DNA from: Clostridium kluyveri DSM 555
GTDB lineage: Bacteria; Bacillota; Clostridia; Clostridiales; Clostridiaceae
Length of the DNA: 64,000 nucleotides
NCBI RefSeq assembly: GCF_000016505.1
Contig: NC_009706.1
Coordinates: 1,922,001 to 1,986,000, forward strand
Direction: 5' to 3'
Made by a program: the position numbers and the translations under genes. Of the stretch, positions 15,444-24,600 are shown piece by piece (within the stretch, counting starts at the first letter, position 1; the number at the start of each line of letters is the position of its first letter). The notes under the pieces are model-generated. The model saw only the letters and a program-made list of their open reading frames with translations, searched no databases and was not told where the DNA came from.

Positions 15444-15813
15444 TTATTTTATTTCTCCCAACTTTTCTAATTTGCAATACATTTAAATCATAATTAAAGT
15501 TATAGAAAAACTTATTCACCATAAAATATTCATAGGCATTATCTAAATATTTCTTCAACATATCAGACTTAAATAATTCTATTTCTTGGTTGGCTTCGGC
15601 ATACTTTTCAAGAAAGGCATCCAAATTAAATTTATTTGCCTCCTGTATTGTATTATTTATATAACTCATAAATAAATTATTGTATGATTGAACTTTTATA
15701 AATAACAATTGAATTGTATTGGATATATCCTTGTCTATAGATATAAATAATGTTTCACCGACATTTAATTTTTTTAATTCCTCTAATAGATTTTCCTTAT
15801 TTACTGTTTCCAC
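15436..15813 (-). CDS. Hypothetical protein between tail fibre and maturase, 125 aa
   Basis: A helical protein starting at a GTG (15813) with AGGAGGG in front; the longer frame to 15873 would overlap the tail-fibre gene. The first 40 residues include LKKLNVGETLFISIDKDIS; the remainder is helical with many aromatic residues, ending FFYNFNYDLNVL. It overlaps the radical SAM gene by eight bases. Possible roles are fibre assembly chaperone or substrate-recognition partner. Not recognised. Confidence 0.65.
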   Translation of the reverse strand: METVNKENLLEELKKLNVGETLFISIDKDISNTIQLLFIKVQSYNNLFMSYINNTIQEANKFNLDAFLEKYAEANQEIELFKSDMLKKYLDNAYEYFMVNKFFYNFNYDLNVLQIRKVGRNKIND

Positions 15814-15832
15814 AATAGCCCTCCTGAATTTA

Positions 15833-16621
15833 TTATTGATACACAGCACCTTGTCCCTGCCATGATGTGCCATTCCATATTTTTATTATATTGTTTGCTG
15901 TATCAAACCAGATGTTTGTTTTAGTAGAATCTATACTGCCGCTGTCAGGTGTACTGGATTGAGAAAAAAACTTTGCATTATTTATTTGCTGCCCTATTCG
16001 TGCTATGGCATCTGCATTTCCTTTAACTGTTTCTGTGGTTCTTCCTGCTCCTCCTAAATTAACTATGGCATCCGAATTACCCTTTACAGTTTCAGTAGTC
16101 CTTCCTGATCCAGCTAAATTATTTATACTTGTAGTATTAGTATTTATTTGATTTCTCAATGCCTGTATATCCTCTTGTGTAGCTAAAGTTACAGATGGAT
16201 CTATTTTTAAAGTTACACTGGCACTATTGGAAACCTCTAAAATCATTCTAATCGTTATATCTTTAGTACTTCCATCTGTCACCATAGGTTTATATGTTTC
16301 AGGATATTTACCCACAGCAAGCATAATTCCGGTATCATCAAATATCCCTACTTCTCTTATAGTAAATCCACCTTCACTAGAAGGTATTACAATTTCGATA
16401 ATTAACCAGTTAGGATTTTCCGCATCTACTTTAATAGAATTTATATTCCCCTGCCATACTGTATGCACAAGATTCTGCTGTGCTTCTGTGGGGTTATAAT
16501 AAGTACCGTTGCTGTCTCCTACTTTTAAAGTAGTAAAATTCACCTTTGTTCCTAATGCTGTGGCATTAGCTATCTTAGCTTTTCCCACATTGGTAAGTAT
16601 TGTATAAAAACTTTCTGCCAA
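15833..16621 (-). CDS. Phage tail fibre / collar protein
   Basis: A 262-residue fibre. Residues 1-150 resemble the DUF3751 tail-collar domain (LTNVGKAKIANATALG, GGFTIREVGIFDD) that joins the fibre to the baseplate. Residues 165-210 hold two copies of a repeat around GRTTETVKGNxDAI. The C-terminus ends NIWFDTANNIIKIWNGTSW, a common fibre tip motif. It follows the YmfQ-like gene directly and should contact the host surface. Confidence 0.9.
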   Translation of the reverse strand: MAESFYTILTNVGKAKIANATALGTKVNFTTLKVGDSNGTYYNPTEAQQNLVHTVWQGNINSIKVDAENPNWLIIEIVIPSSEGGFTIREVGIFDDTGIMLAVGKYPETYKPMVTDGSTKDITIRMILEVSNSASVTLKIDPSVTLATQEDIQALRNQINTNTTSINNLAGSGRTTETVKGNSDAIVNLGGAGRTTETVKGNADAIARIGQQINNAKFFSQSSTPDSGSIDSTKTNIWFDTANNIIKIWNGTSWQGQGAVYQ

Positions 16622-16624
16622 GGC

Positions 16625-17257
16625 TTATCCCTCCTTTGGATATACGGTTATTGTTTCAGTATTGTTTGCTACTGCTGTTGCAACATTAATTTTCCCCCTG
16701 GATTCTATTTCTCTTGGTGTCCATGGATATACTGTTATTGTTTCACCAGATATAGAAGCTGCAGCATAATAAATATTCATGTTTGTTACAGATGTCATCT
16801 TATATTTGACAGATTGATGGGACGGTTTTATCCTCTTAACAGTTTTATATAACTCCACTAAATCTTCAGGGAAACCACTACTACTAAGCAAATCAACCTG
16901 AAATGTATATGGAGCCACATTTTCTGTTATATGAACACTTGCATTTGTGTAAGTACTGATTATTTTAGCCATATTTAAAGGTGTCATGGGCCATCTAGTC
17001 TGAAGCTTTACAATTACCTTCTTTCTTCTTTTTTCTATATCTTCGCTTAAATTCGTTAGAAGCCCTAATCTTTTTTCCCACCATGTAAGTCCCCATGTAG
17101 CAGTCTGGGGAAAAAATTGCTTTAGTATTTCATCTATAATACTGTCTGTATTGTCAAATTCACTTCCTATGGCTTCATATATAGATTGTTCTATAGCACT
17201 TGATTGTGAATCAGGCGATATATATTTAATCATCTGCTGTCCTCTAGGAGACTCCAT
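16625..17257 (-). CDS. YmfQ/XkdU-like baseplate protein (DUF2313)
   Basis: A 210-residue tail protein. It shows an acidic helical N-terminus, ATWGLTWWEKRLGL and a later HITENVAPYTFQV region, as in DUF2313 baseplate proteins that sit next to baseplate J in PBSX-like and P2-like phages. It overlaps the J gene by 14 bases, with GAGGTGG before the ATG. Confidence 0.88.
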   Translation of the reverse strand: MESPRGQQMIKYISPDSQSSAIEQSIYEAIGSEFDNTDSIIDEILKQFFPQTATWGLTWWEKRLGLLTNLSEDIEKRRKKVIVKLQTRWPMTPLNMAKIISTYTNASVHITENVAPYTFQVDLLSSSGFPEDLVELYKTVKRIKPSHQSVKYKMTSVTNMNIYYAAASISGETITVYPWTPREIESRGKINVATAVANNTETITVYPKEG

Positions 17258-18374
17258 TTGCTACCACCTCATTTACTACTGCAACCTGCTCATTTAATGT
17301 TATATCTACAGTTTCATCATTTACAGTTAGATTAGAATAATTATCAATTCCTTTCTTCTGCAAAATAAAAGAACCTACTACAGAATCAACTGCTTTAAAT
17401 AGTATGGTTTCACTTAAATCCACCTTTGTAACATAGTTATTTACTTCATTTTTTATATTTGTAAGTACTTCAGGCGGATCATATCCACTTGTAAATATGA
17501 AATCAGCTTTAATACTAAGATTTAAAATAGAGGCTGTTGCAACTGTTACTATTGCCCCTATAGGTGCCAGTCCTCCCCTGTTTTGCCCTGGTGGAACTAT
17601 TGGAGCAATATAATTCTGTACTGCTTCTATAAGTTCCTGTGTGGCAGTCTGTCCGTTTTTATCAAGGATTAAAACTTTAACTGTACCTGGACCATTCCAT
17701 TCCGATACAGGATAAGCATACCCTACTCCATCAACCTTCTGTGCCCATCTTATGTAATCGCTATCGGCACCACTAAGCTTCTCCTGCTGTTCTGCCTCTG
17801 TAATCCTCTGCGAATAATGGGTATCATCTTCTATATCAGTGCCACCTTTAAATTGTTCCTCATTGGTTACACTTTTGACCCCGTTTATAGGAGTTAAAAG
17901 CATAGTTATACTCCCTGGAGGAACATTACCTATACTTCCTGCCTGTGTACATTTTGCATCTATATAAGCTGTTTCCGTAGAATCTATAGTTTTAGTTTCC
18001 TGAAATTTATACTCTATGCTTGTCTTGTCTTCCGTAGCAACGGTACAAGCAATTTTACCTTCTACAATTTGGGTACCAGGAACAGCAGTTACTTTTATTT
18101 TTCCAGTACTAAATGTAGCCGCATTTCTAGGAAGTCCTTTTAACTCTCCGAGATAATCTAAATATTGATCATAACTTGTTTGAGGAAAAGCTATTTTTAA
18201 AAATCTCTGCAGTTTATATTGTATAGTTGCCATTTCATCCGCAGTGGGTCTTGTGTTGTCCCAGAAGAAATCCCCTTCAATGGTATTTACATCTTTAGGA
18301 GCTTTTTTAAGCATTCGTGCATGTATGGTATCTGCATTTTCGCTAAGAAAATCGGGCATTTCAAAGTCTGCCAT
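17244..18374 (-). CDS. xkdT: Baseplate J-like protein (XkdT)
   Basis: A 376-residue baseplate wedge component. The N-terminus has DNTRPTADEMATIQYKLQ in the conserved position and the centre has GNVPPGSITMLLTPINGV, GGTDIEDDTHYSQRI and VLILDKNGQ, the hallmark order of the baseplate J family. It links the tube end to the fibres during contraction. It lies between DUF2634 and YmfQ genes as in PBSX. Confidence 0.93.
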   Translation of the reverse strand: MADFEMPDFLSENADTIHARMLKKAPKDVNTIEGDFFWDNTRPTADEMATIQYKLQRFLKIAFPQTSYDQYLDYLGELKGLPRNAATFSTGKIKVTAVPGTQIVEGKIACTVATEDKTSIEYKFQETKTIDSTETAYIDAKCTQAGSIGNVPPGSITMLLTPINGVKSVTNEEQFKGGTDIEDDTHYSQRITEAEQQEKLSGADSDYIRWAQKVDGVGYAYPVSEWNGPGTVKVLILDKNGQTATQELIEAVQNYIAPIVPPGQNRGGLAPIGAIVTVATASILNLSIKADFIFTSGYDPPEVLTNIKNEVNNYVTKVDLSETILFKAVDSVVGSFILQKKGIDNYSNLTVNDETVDITLNEQVAVVNEVVANGVS

Positions 18375-18378
18375 ATAA

Positions 18379-18849
18379 TCACCCCACCTTCGTTGTATTA
18401 TTCATGTCAATTGATTCTTCATCTACGGTAATTACAGTGTAATCATAATACAATTCCCCATTGTTCTGCCAGGTAAAAGCAAAGTCCTTTACATCCTTGG
18501 TCATGGGATGAACTATCAATGTATCTGTGGTCATTCTTTTAACTTCAAGTTCTATAGCTTCCCTTGAATACAGTGAATCCGACAAGGTATCCAATTCATG
18601 ACCGTATAATCTACTGTAAGCTCTAAATCCCACAGGAGTATTCATTGCTTTATTGCACCATTGTTCATAAGCTTCCAGTCTGTTACATCTTGCTAAAGTT
18701 CCATCCGGGTTTCTTACAAATTCACCCTTGTTAAAGTCAAATTTATAGGAACCTTTATATCCTGCATCACTATTATTACCACTGGTAGTACTAGTACTTG
18801 ATGATGTGGTATCATTTGTATAATCACTATCCGGAAATAGATTAGGCAT
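18379..18849 (-). CDS. xkdS: XkdS-like baseplate protein (DUF2634)
   Basis: A 156-residue protein. After a Ser/Thr/Asn-rich N-terminus come FRAYSRLYGHELDTL and a C-terminal beta segment, matching the DUF2634/gp25-like lysozyme-fold family of baseplate wedges. It overlaps the XkdR-like gene by eight bases. Confidence 0.88.
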   Translation of the reverse strand: MPNLFPDSDYTNDTTSSSTSTTSGNNSDAGYKGSYKFDFNKGEFVRNPDGTLARCNRLEAYEQWCNKAMNTPVGFRAYSRLYGHELDTLSDSLYSREAIELEVKRMTTDTLIVHPMTKDVKDFAFTWQNNGELYYDYTVITVDEESIDMNNTTKVG

Positions 18850-19180
18850 TTCTCACCCTCCCTATAACTATAAATTCACTTCCTACCTGGGCAACCAATA
18901 CCCTGTCACCTGACTTCAGGGGTTTTAACATTTCTGGAGTTTTTACATTATGTGAATGACTGTATTCTCCTCCAGCAACATCAGTTTGAGTAAAATAATC
19001 CTTATCCAGTTTTAAATAGTCAAGTACCTTGTAATCCGTTATCTCATGTTTAAAGTTATCAAGTTTCAACCCTGCTTCTGTCATAGTGCCAAATTCAACG
19101 CCAAGTCCCGAAACAGCATTATTTACAGATTTATTAGTGTGGTCTTTCATTGTACTAGCTAGTTCCTCCATCTCCCGCAT
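18842..19180 (-). CDS. xkdR: XkdR-like baseplate protein (DUF2577)
   Basis: A 112-residue OB-fold-like protein with LKPLKSGDRVLVAQVGSEFIVIGRV near the end in reduced form (GDRVLV, FIVIGR), typical of DUF2577. It probably forms part of the tail hub. Its frame overlaps the XkdQ-like gene by 26 bases; internal start choices would shorten this. Confidence 0.85.
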   Translation of the reverse strand: MREMEELASTMKDHTNKSVNNAVSGLGVEFGTMTEAGLKLDNFKHEITDYKVLDYLKLDKDYFTQTDVAGGEYSHSHNVKTPEMLKPLKSGDRVLVAQVGSEFIVIGRVRNA

Positions 19181-20141
19181 AAAACTTCCTCCTTATATAA
19201 TCCATAGTTCCAACGGTTAACTCCATCTTCCCACTGCTTCCCAAAGTGTGTGTAACACTTGCCACATATAGTTCAACGCCATCAAGGCTTACTTTATCCC
19301 CTGCCCTTATGGTATTTATATCAACGCCACAGCTTATATTTATATAGTCCTCACCTGTGCTAAAAATGGAATCTGCTTTTTTCTTGGCTTCATCTGCATT
19401 TGTTACCTTGTCGTCCTGAACTATCTTTCTTAAAGTACCATAACCTCTGGTTTCTTTTTCATAGATACCAATGACGGGCGATAAGCTTTCATCCTGCTGT
19501 GTTCCTAAAACTTTTACCTGGGTTACAGCACCTTCGAGAGAACTGTATTCCTCTATTTCCTCTGCTATGGATTCTAATTTCCATACAGTAGTATTTGTAC
19601 CTATCTCAATCAGATCCAGTTTATCTTCCTGCATCCTGACTTTGTAGAGCTTACCGCCTTTCTGGGCTGTCTCCTTCAGGTCTTTAAATATCATGTCAAG
19701 AATTTTATCGCCACCTCTGTATATATTCTTGGCAAGCCCTATTCCTGTATCTGCAAAAATTCCTATAGGTATATTCCAGTCACCTGCATACCTTGTTATC
19801 CTCTGAGTGGCGGTCTGACCCTCTATGTGCTGGTACTCATCCTCTGAATTTTCAAGATAGACTGTTCTCTCCTTACATTCAAGGTTCAGGTAATGCTCTT
19901 TTCTGTTTCGATCCCTTTCCCATACAACACCTTTAAACACCCTTACATCAGTGCTTCCATTAAAGGGAGTATCCCATATTTCAATACCATTGCCTTTAAC
20001 AAACTGTATGCTCTGGAGCTGTTCAGTTTCAATCAGCTTGACTGTGGCCATATATGCTATGGAATCTATGCTTTCCTGCAGGGTAACACCCTCATTTAAA
20101 TTGCCAACCTTATAATTATCTTTTGCGATTATACTTATCAT
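19155..20141 (-). CDS. xkdQ: XkdQ-like tail hub protein
   Basis: A 328-residue protein of the gpD/gp27-like hub family. Its centre carries QRITRYAGDWNIPIG and a GGTLYKVR-type strand, and the C-terminus reads GDKVSLDGVELYVASVTHT, as in PBSX XkdQ. Such proteins form the ring joining the tube to the spike. It is followed in transcription by the XkdR gene. Confidence 0.9.
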   Translation of the reverse strand: MISIIAKDNYKVGNLNEGVTLQESIDSIAYMATVKLIETEQLQSIQFVKGNGIEIWDTPFNGSTDVRVFKGVVWERDRNRKEHYLNLECKERTVYLENSEDEYQHIEGQTATQRITRYAGDWNIPIGIFADTGIGLAKNIYRGGDKILDMIFKDLKETAQKGGKLYKVRMQEDKLDLIEIGTNTTVWKLESIAEEIEEYSSLEGAVTQVKVLGTQQDESLSPVIGIYEKETRGYGTLRKIVQDDKVTNADEAKKKADSIFSTGEDYINISCGVDINTIRAGDKVSLDGVELYVASVTHTLGSSGKMELTVGTMDYIRRKFYAGDGGTS

Positions 20142-20149
20142 AGTATCAC

Positions 20150-20908
20150 CTACCTAACATAATCAGTGCAAATCCAGCCTCCATGGTTGCTCCAGTATAT
20201 ATCTGCCCAATTACCCTGTATGCTTCCAATCTTATAGCACTCATCCTTTTTAACTGTTCCCCTTATTCCATAACTTTCTCCAGGTCCATCTCTCACATTC
20301 AAAACATCTGCGGTAACTATTATCCACTCTCCTGCCCTGTGGGAATACTTTGCACCACTACTTTCCGTAGTAGTTTGTCTATTATCTTGAAGAGTGGAAT
20401 CGACCTGGGATATTTTAAGGTCCCTATGTGTCCTGAATGTAAATGTAAAGTATCTGCTATTATTAAGTCCTTCCGGTCTTATCTCTTCATTCATGGTGCT
20501 TAATTTTACCAGGCTGTTAAAGCCTATAACAGTTATAATTAATCTTAATGCCTCCTCCTGTTCCTGCCACTTTTCAAGCTTCTCAATAGTTTCTTTTGAA
20601 TTGGCTATATCTGTATACCTGCAGTAAGGTTCATAGACATCTGGAATTAAGGTTTCCATGCTTATTTCCTTTATTTTAGTGCCTTTGTCGCTTATGTCTA
20701 TTTCCCCTATGTCCACTATATCGGCAGTGCTATATTTCTTCTCCCTGTTGACTGTGAGACTTAAGGGGTTGACTGGAAAATGGAAAGTCTCACTATCTTT
20801 TGTATTTGTTAGGTACACATCAAAATTGCTGTTGGCAACCCTGTCAAGTGCATTTAGTACAGATTTAGATGCATCCTGTATAACATCAACTATATTGCTA
20901 AAGTCCAA
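20150..20908 (-). CDS. xkdP: XkdP-like tail protein with C-terminal SH3 domain
   Basis: A 252-residue protein. Residues 25-180 match the XkdP/gp53-like core (FHFPVNPLSLTVNREKKY, DIVDIGEIDI). In most relatives a LysM domain ends the protein; here residues 190-252 are an SH3b-like module (DVLNVRDGPGESYGI, then GNWADIYW-GGWI). Either module should bind peptidoglycan. It follows the tape measure region and precedes the hub gene. Confidence 0.88.
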   Translation of the reverse strand: MDFSNIVDVIQDASKSVLNALDRVANSNFDVYLTNTKDSETFHFPVNPLSLTVNREKKYSTADIVDIGEIDISDKGTKIKEISMETLIPDVYEPYCRYTDIANSKETIEKLEKWQEQEEALRLIITVIGFNSLVKLSTMNEEIRPEGLNNSRYFTFTFRTHRDLKISQVDSTLQDNRQTTTESSGAKYSHRAGEWIIVTADVLNVRDGPGESYGIRGTVKKDECYKIGSIQGNWADIYWSNHGGWICTDYVR

Positions 20909-20924
20909 AAAATCACCCCCTATT

Positions 20925-20969
20925 CCATTATCTTCTAAAGGTTTTGGTATTATTTTGTAGAATTATCAC
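20925..20969 (+). promoter_or_regulatory. Shared promoter-like leader, copy 1
   Basis: The element runs CCATTATCTTCTAAAGG and then TTTTGTAGAATTATCA. Near-identical copies lie at 26452 and 27179, each just before a small plus-strand gene inside the minus-strand late region. TAGAAT could be a -10 box. The opposite edge carries the minus-strand gene's start region. Confidence 0.55.
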
Positions 20970-20988
20970 CTAAAAGGAGGTGATGAAC

Positions 20989-21213
20989 ATGCAAATAACA
21001 TTAACCTATAATTTTAGTTCTGAGTGTCCTTATTTAAATGAACCCCATTGTATATCCATTGACTATATAAAATTTGATATGACTGGCACTGGAATGCCCG
21101 GATATAAAAAAGGTTCTTATTTCTGCAATAAAGTAAAAAACTGTCCATATCCTTCAAAAGATAGATGGGGACGCTGTCCTGTTTACTTAGATGCTCCTTG
21201 TCCACCTGAGTAA
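20989..21213 (+). CDS. Counter-oriented small Cys protein, 74 aa
   Basis: A plus-strand gene in the minus-strand tail operon. It has six cysteines (SSECPYLNEPHCISIDY, FCNKVKNCPY, RCPVYLDAPCPP) and could be zinc-binding or disulfide-rich. AAAGGAGG ends at 20980, best fitting the ATG at 20989. Its 3' end overlaps the end of the gene at 21183, so the two are convergent. One of three small genes behind the same leader. Confidence 0.65.
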   Translation: MQITLTYNFSSECPYLNEPHCISIDYIKFDMTGTGMPGYKKGSYFCNKVKNCPYPSKDRWGRCPVYLDAPCPPE

Positions 21214-21692
21214 GATGTATCAATTAAATTAGACAGTTTATAAAATGCCGGCCATGGATTGAGGGTTTGCTTGTTTTCGCTGCAATAGTGGCCGCATCCA
21301 ACACATGCATCAGGTACATTCTTTTTCTTATCCCAGCAAGTAAAAATAAACATTTTTAAGTGACGATAAATACATTCAAGCTCGCCTTTATTGAGTTGTT
21401 CCTGTTGCTCCAGTTTTGTATTCATAACTCGTGCCCAAATAAGATAATCCAGACCTGTTATATGAACTAATTTATTCATTACATCTGAATAAATAAAATC
21501 ACTTTTAAAGCAATCTCTAACAAACTTGCATGTATTACATGGATTATAATCTTCAAGTTTATTTTCCACTCGATCTATATACATTTGTAAATGACTTGCT
21601 ACACAGAATATTTCATGTTCAGTAAATTGGAACTGCTTCTGAGCTGGTACTTCAGAAGCAGTCTTTTTTTTATTTAAATCTTCATTACTCAT
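21183..21692 (-). CDS. Hypothetical Cys-cluster phage protein, 169 aa
   Basis: A helical protein with two cysteine clusters, CNTCKFVRDC (about residue 53) and CVGCGHYC (about residue 137), that may bind metal. It lies between the tape measure and the XkdP gene, where PBSX has nothing comparable, and begins seven bases after the tape measure stop. Function unknown. Confidence 0.65.
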   Translation of the reverse strand: MSNEDLNKKKTASEVPAQKQFQFTEHEIFCVASHLQMYIDRVENKLEDYNPCNTCKFVRDCFKSDFIYSDVMNKLVHITGLDYLIWARVMNTKLEQQEQLNKGELECIYRHLKMFIFTCWDKKKNVPDACVGCGHYCSENKQTLNPWPAFYKLSNLIDTSYSGGQGASK

Positions 21693-21698
21693 CTATCC

Positions 21699-24600
21699 TC
21701 ACCTCTTCAAATTTTGTAACGTCTTTCTAAATTCTGTAGCAAATTTCTTTGTGGCTTGTATTACTATGGTATCAATATCTAGGTCACTACTAAAATTATT
21801 TTCTACATCAATATTTATATCTCCATAGCTAGTTCCAGCCATAGCTACCTGTGGTTGGGAAGTATAATAACTTAAGTTTTCAGGAATATCTTTATTTTCA
21901 GTACCTGTTAAACTTAGTCCAGATACAGCATTTTTTATCCTGTTTATTGAATTTGCAGCCCTTTCCATTAGACCCACAGATTTATTATGAGTTAACACCT
22001 GTTCTCCTCCAGTGAAGTCCACAAATTCCCAACCTCTTTCATTTATTCTGGCCAGACCTTTCTTTGCGTTGTCTGTACCGGTTGCATATCCGACATATGA
22101 ACCACCCTTAAACAAAGGAGTGTTAAAAACACTTCCATATCTACTTTTTATATAATTTATGGCTGCTGCTGCATTGTGTACAGGATTCAATATATTATTA
22201 AGCCCCTTGACCATGAACTCTCTAAACGTAGAAGGCAATGTTTGAAGCAATCCTGTTGCATGTTCCCCTCCTACACTTATACTGTTATAGGCCAGTGGAT
22301 TTCCTCCAGATTCAGCCTGAACTAACCTTAATAATCCAGGAAGCCATGACATAGGTGTGCCTGTTACAGCTAGTGCAGATGCCAACCATCCAGATACATT
22401 CCCACTCATGCCACCGGCCATGGATGAAATATCTCCAATCCAGCTTTTTATAAACGATTTAATATCTATAGATGTCATTCCTTTTATAACTCCTTGTGGG
22501 ATAAATTTAGATAGTCTAGTCATAACCGCAGATGGGGAATGTATTTCAAAGCCTGTCTTGAATTCCTCAATTACTTTATCTGTGAGAATTTTTACTGCAC
22601 TTGTTACATCTGACGTTGCAGCCCTTATACCCTGTGCAAAGTCGTTCATTATGGCACCGCCATACACATGCCCAGTTCTTGAGAATAAATTAAGTATCGA
22701 ACCAGATTCATTTGTAACTCTATTCACTGAATTGGTTGATACTTTTTTATTATCTAAAATTCCACTACTTAAATTATCATTTATCTTGTTACCATACTTT
22801 TTAAATTGAGTTAGTGAATCATCTCCAAGGGCAATGGAAGTGGATATATTAGCTGTAGCTTTTGCGACTTTACCTGTTCCAGTTGAGCCACCTCCTACAA
22901 TACCACCGTTGGCAAACATTCTTACTCCTAACATTCTTCCTGCCTGCTGCCATAAGCTTAGTCCTCTATTTCTTCTAGAGCTTGATAAAGGAATAACTGC
23001 TTCCGTTCCTGCTTCACCGATTAAAGTAACCTCTGGACCATTTACAATACCACCATTGGCTTTGGTGTGTAATCCGGTTACACTTTCTCCTTTTGTCATA
23101 ACTTTTTCTAGGAGAGCATATGCAGGACCACCTATATGTTCCTTAAACCAAGTAGAAAAATTAGACCAAGTTGTTTCTACTGTTTTTCTACCAGAACTAA
23201 GCTTACTTCCTATCCAATCTCCAACAGTAGTAGCCACACTTTTTGTTGGCTCTCCAATATTTTCACTCCACCATCCAGAGAAGCCGGTCCATGCAGTATG
23301 AGCTGTAGATTTAGCGTCATTAAATCTTTCTCCTATCCATTGGCCAGCAGATGAAGCATATCCTTTTACTGGTTCAGACACATTAGTTCCCCACCAAGTT
23401 GAGAAGTCACTCCATTTATTTGAAGCCCACGCCTTACCTTCTCCTACTTTATCGCCAACCCATTTCCCTGATTCAGAAGCTTTATTTTTAATTGGAGTAA
23501 ATACATTATTACTAAGCCATTGACCATAAGGTGCCCAGGCTCTAGCAGCCGCATCTTTTCCCATGGCAAAAGCACCAACAGTAAAGTTTATAGTATTTAT
23601 GGCACCATTTTTAAGAGGAGTACCTACTTTATTACCAAACCAAGTCCCAAAATTATTCCATGATGTTTGAACGGACTTTTTAGCATTTCCAAAGCCTTTC
23701 TTTAAATAATTAACTGCTGGTCCTGTCTTATCATATATCCAATCAAGGGCTTTTTCTCCTCCTATTGAACCTGCTATACTTCCGGCTACTCCTCCTATAG
23801 TGCCCCCTATGGCACCTCCTGCGGCCATACCTGCTGCAGTTCCAGCACCGGGAATTATAGAACCTATAACTCCACCAATACCTCCACCAAGTGTGGCTCC
23901 TGCTTTTGCACCAGCTACCCCTCCAGCTATTCCTCCGGCAATATTGCCTGCTGCCCCAACAGTAGCTTTTTTCTTATCAGAAGCCGTTGCTATATCAATA
24001 CCTGCACCCGCGAGTGTAAGCCCTGCACCAAGCAAAGGAACCTTTTTAGCAACCTTTCCTACTTTGCTTAAACCACTTCCCATCCTAGTTACTTCAGATA
24101 CGTCTTTACCTACATTTTTAACATCCTTTGACTTCTTTACAAAATCATTGTACTCCTTTATAGCTTTATTTAACTTGTCCTGATTTATCTTTCTTAATTT
24201 TTCTGCATTTGCGGATTCATTTACTGCCTTTCTAAAATCCGATGCTGCTTTCTTTAAATCAGAAGTATTATCAGCATTCCTAGTAGATTTAAACGTATCT
24301 CTGGCTTTGTTATATGCATCTTTCTTTGTATTTGCATTTCTACCAGAAAATTTAGCTTCTTCTCTAGCTTTATCAACATTAGATTTTAATCTGTTTATTT
24401 CTTCTGAAAAAGGCTTAGATGCTTTACTGGAAGTACTTGAAGCTTTTGAAGCACTTCCTGCTGTACCTGCCATTTCTTCGGCAGCATTTGAAGCAGTTTT
24501 GGCTCCCTTCTTACCAACAGCCCACTTACCTAGCTTAAATGCACCTTTGGCAGCTTTTGCACCGCCTTTTATTATAGCGCCACCACCTGCGGCATATAAG

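Noticed and set aside
12956..16621. Diversity-generating retroelement at the fibre locus
   Set aside because: No reverse transcriptase, template repeat or adenine-variable region is visible.
23800..24183. Pro/Ala-rich plus-strand frame opposite the tape measure
   Set aside because: It mirrors the Gly/Ala-rich tape measure region and has no start signal; a shadow frame.
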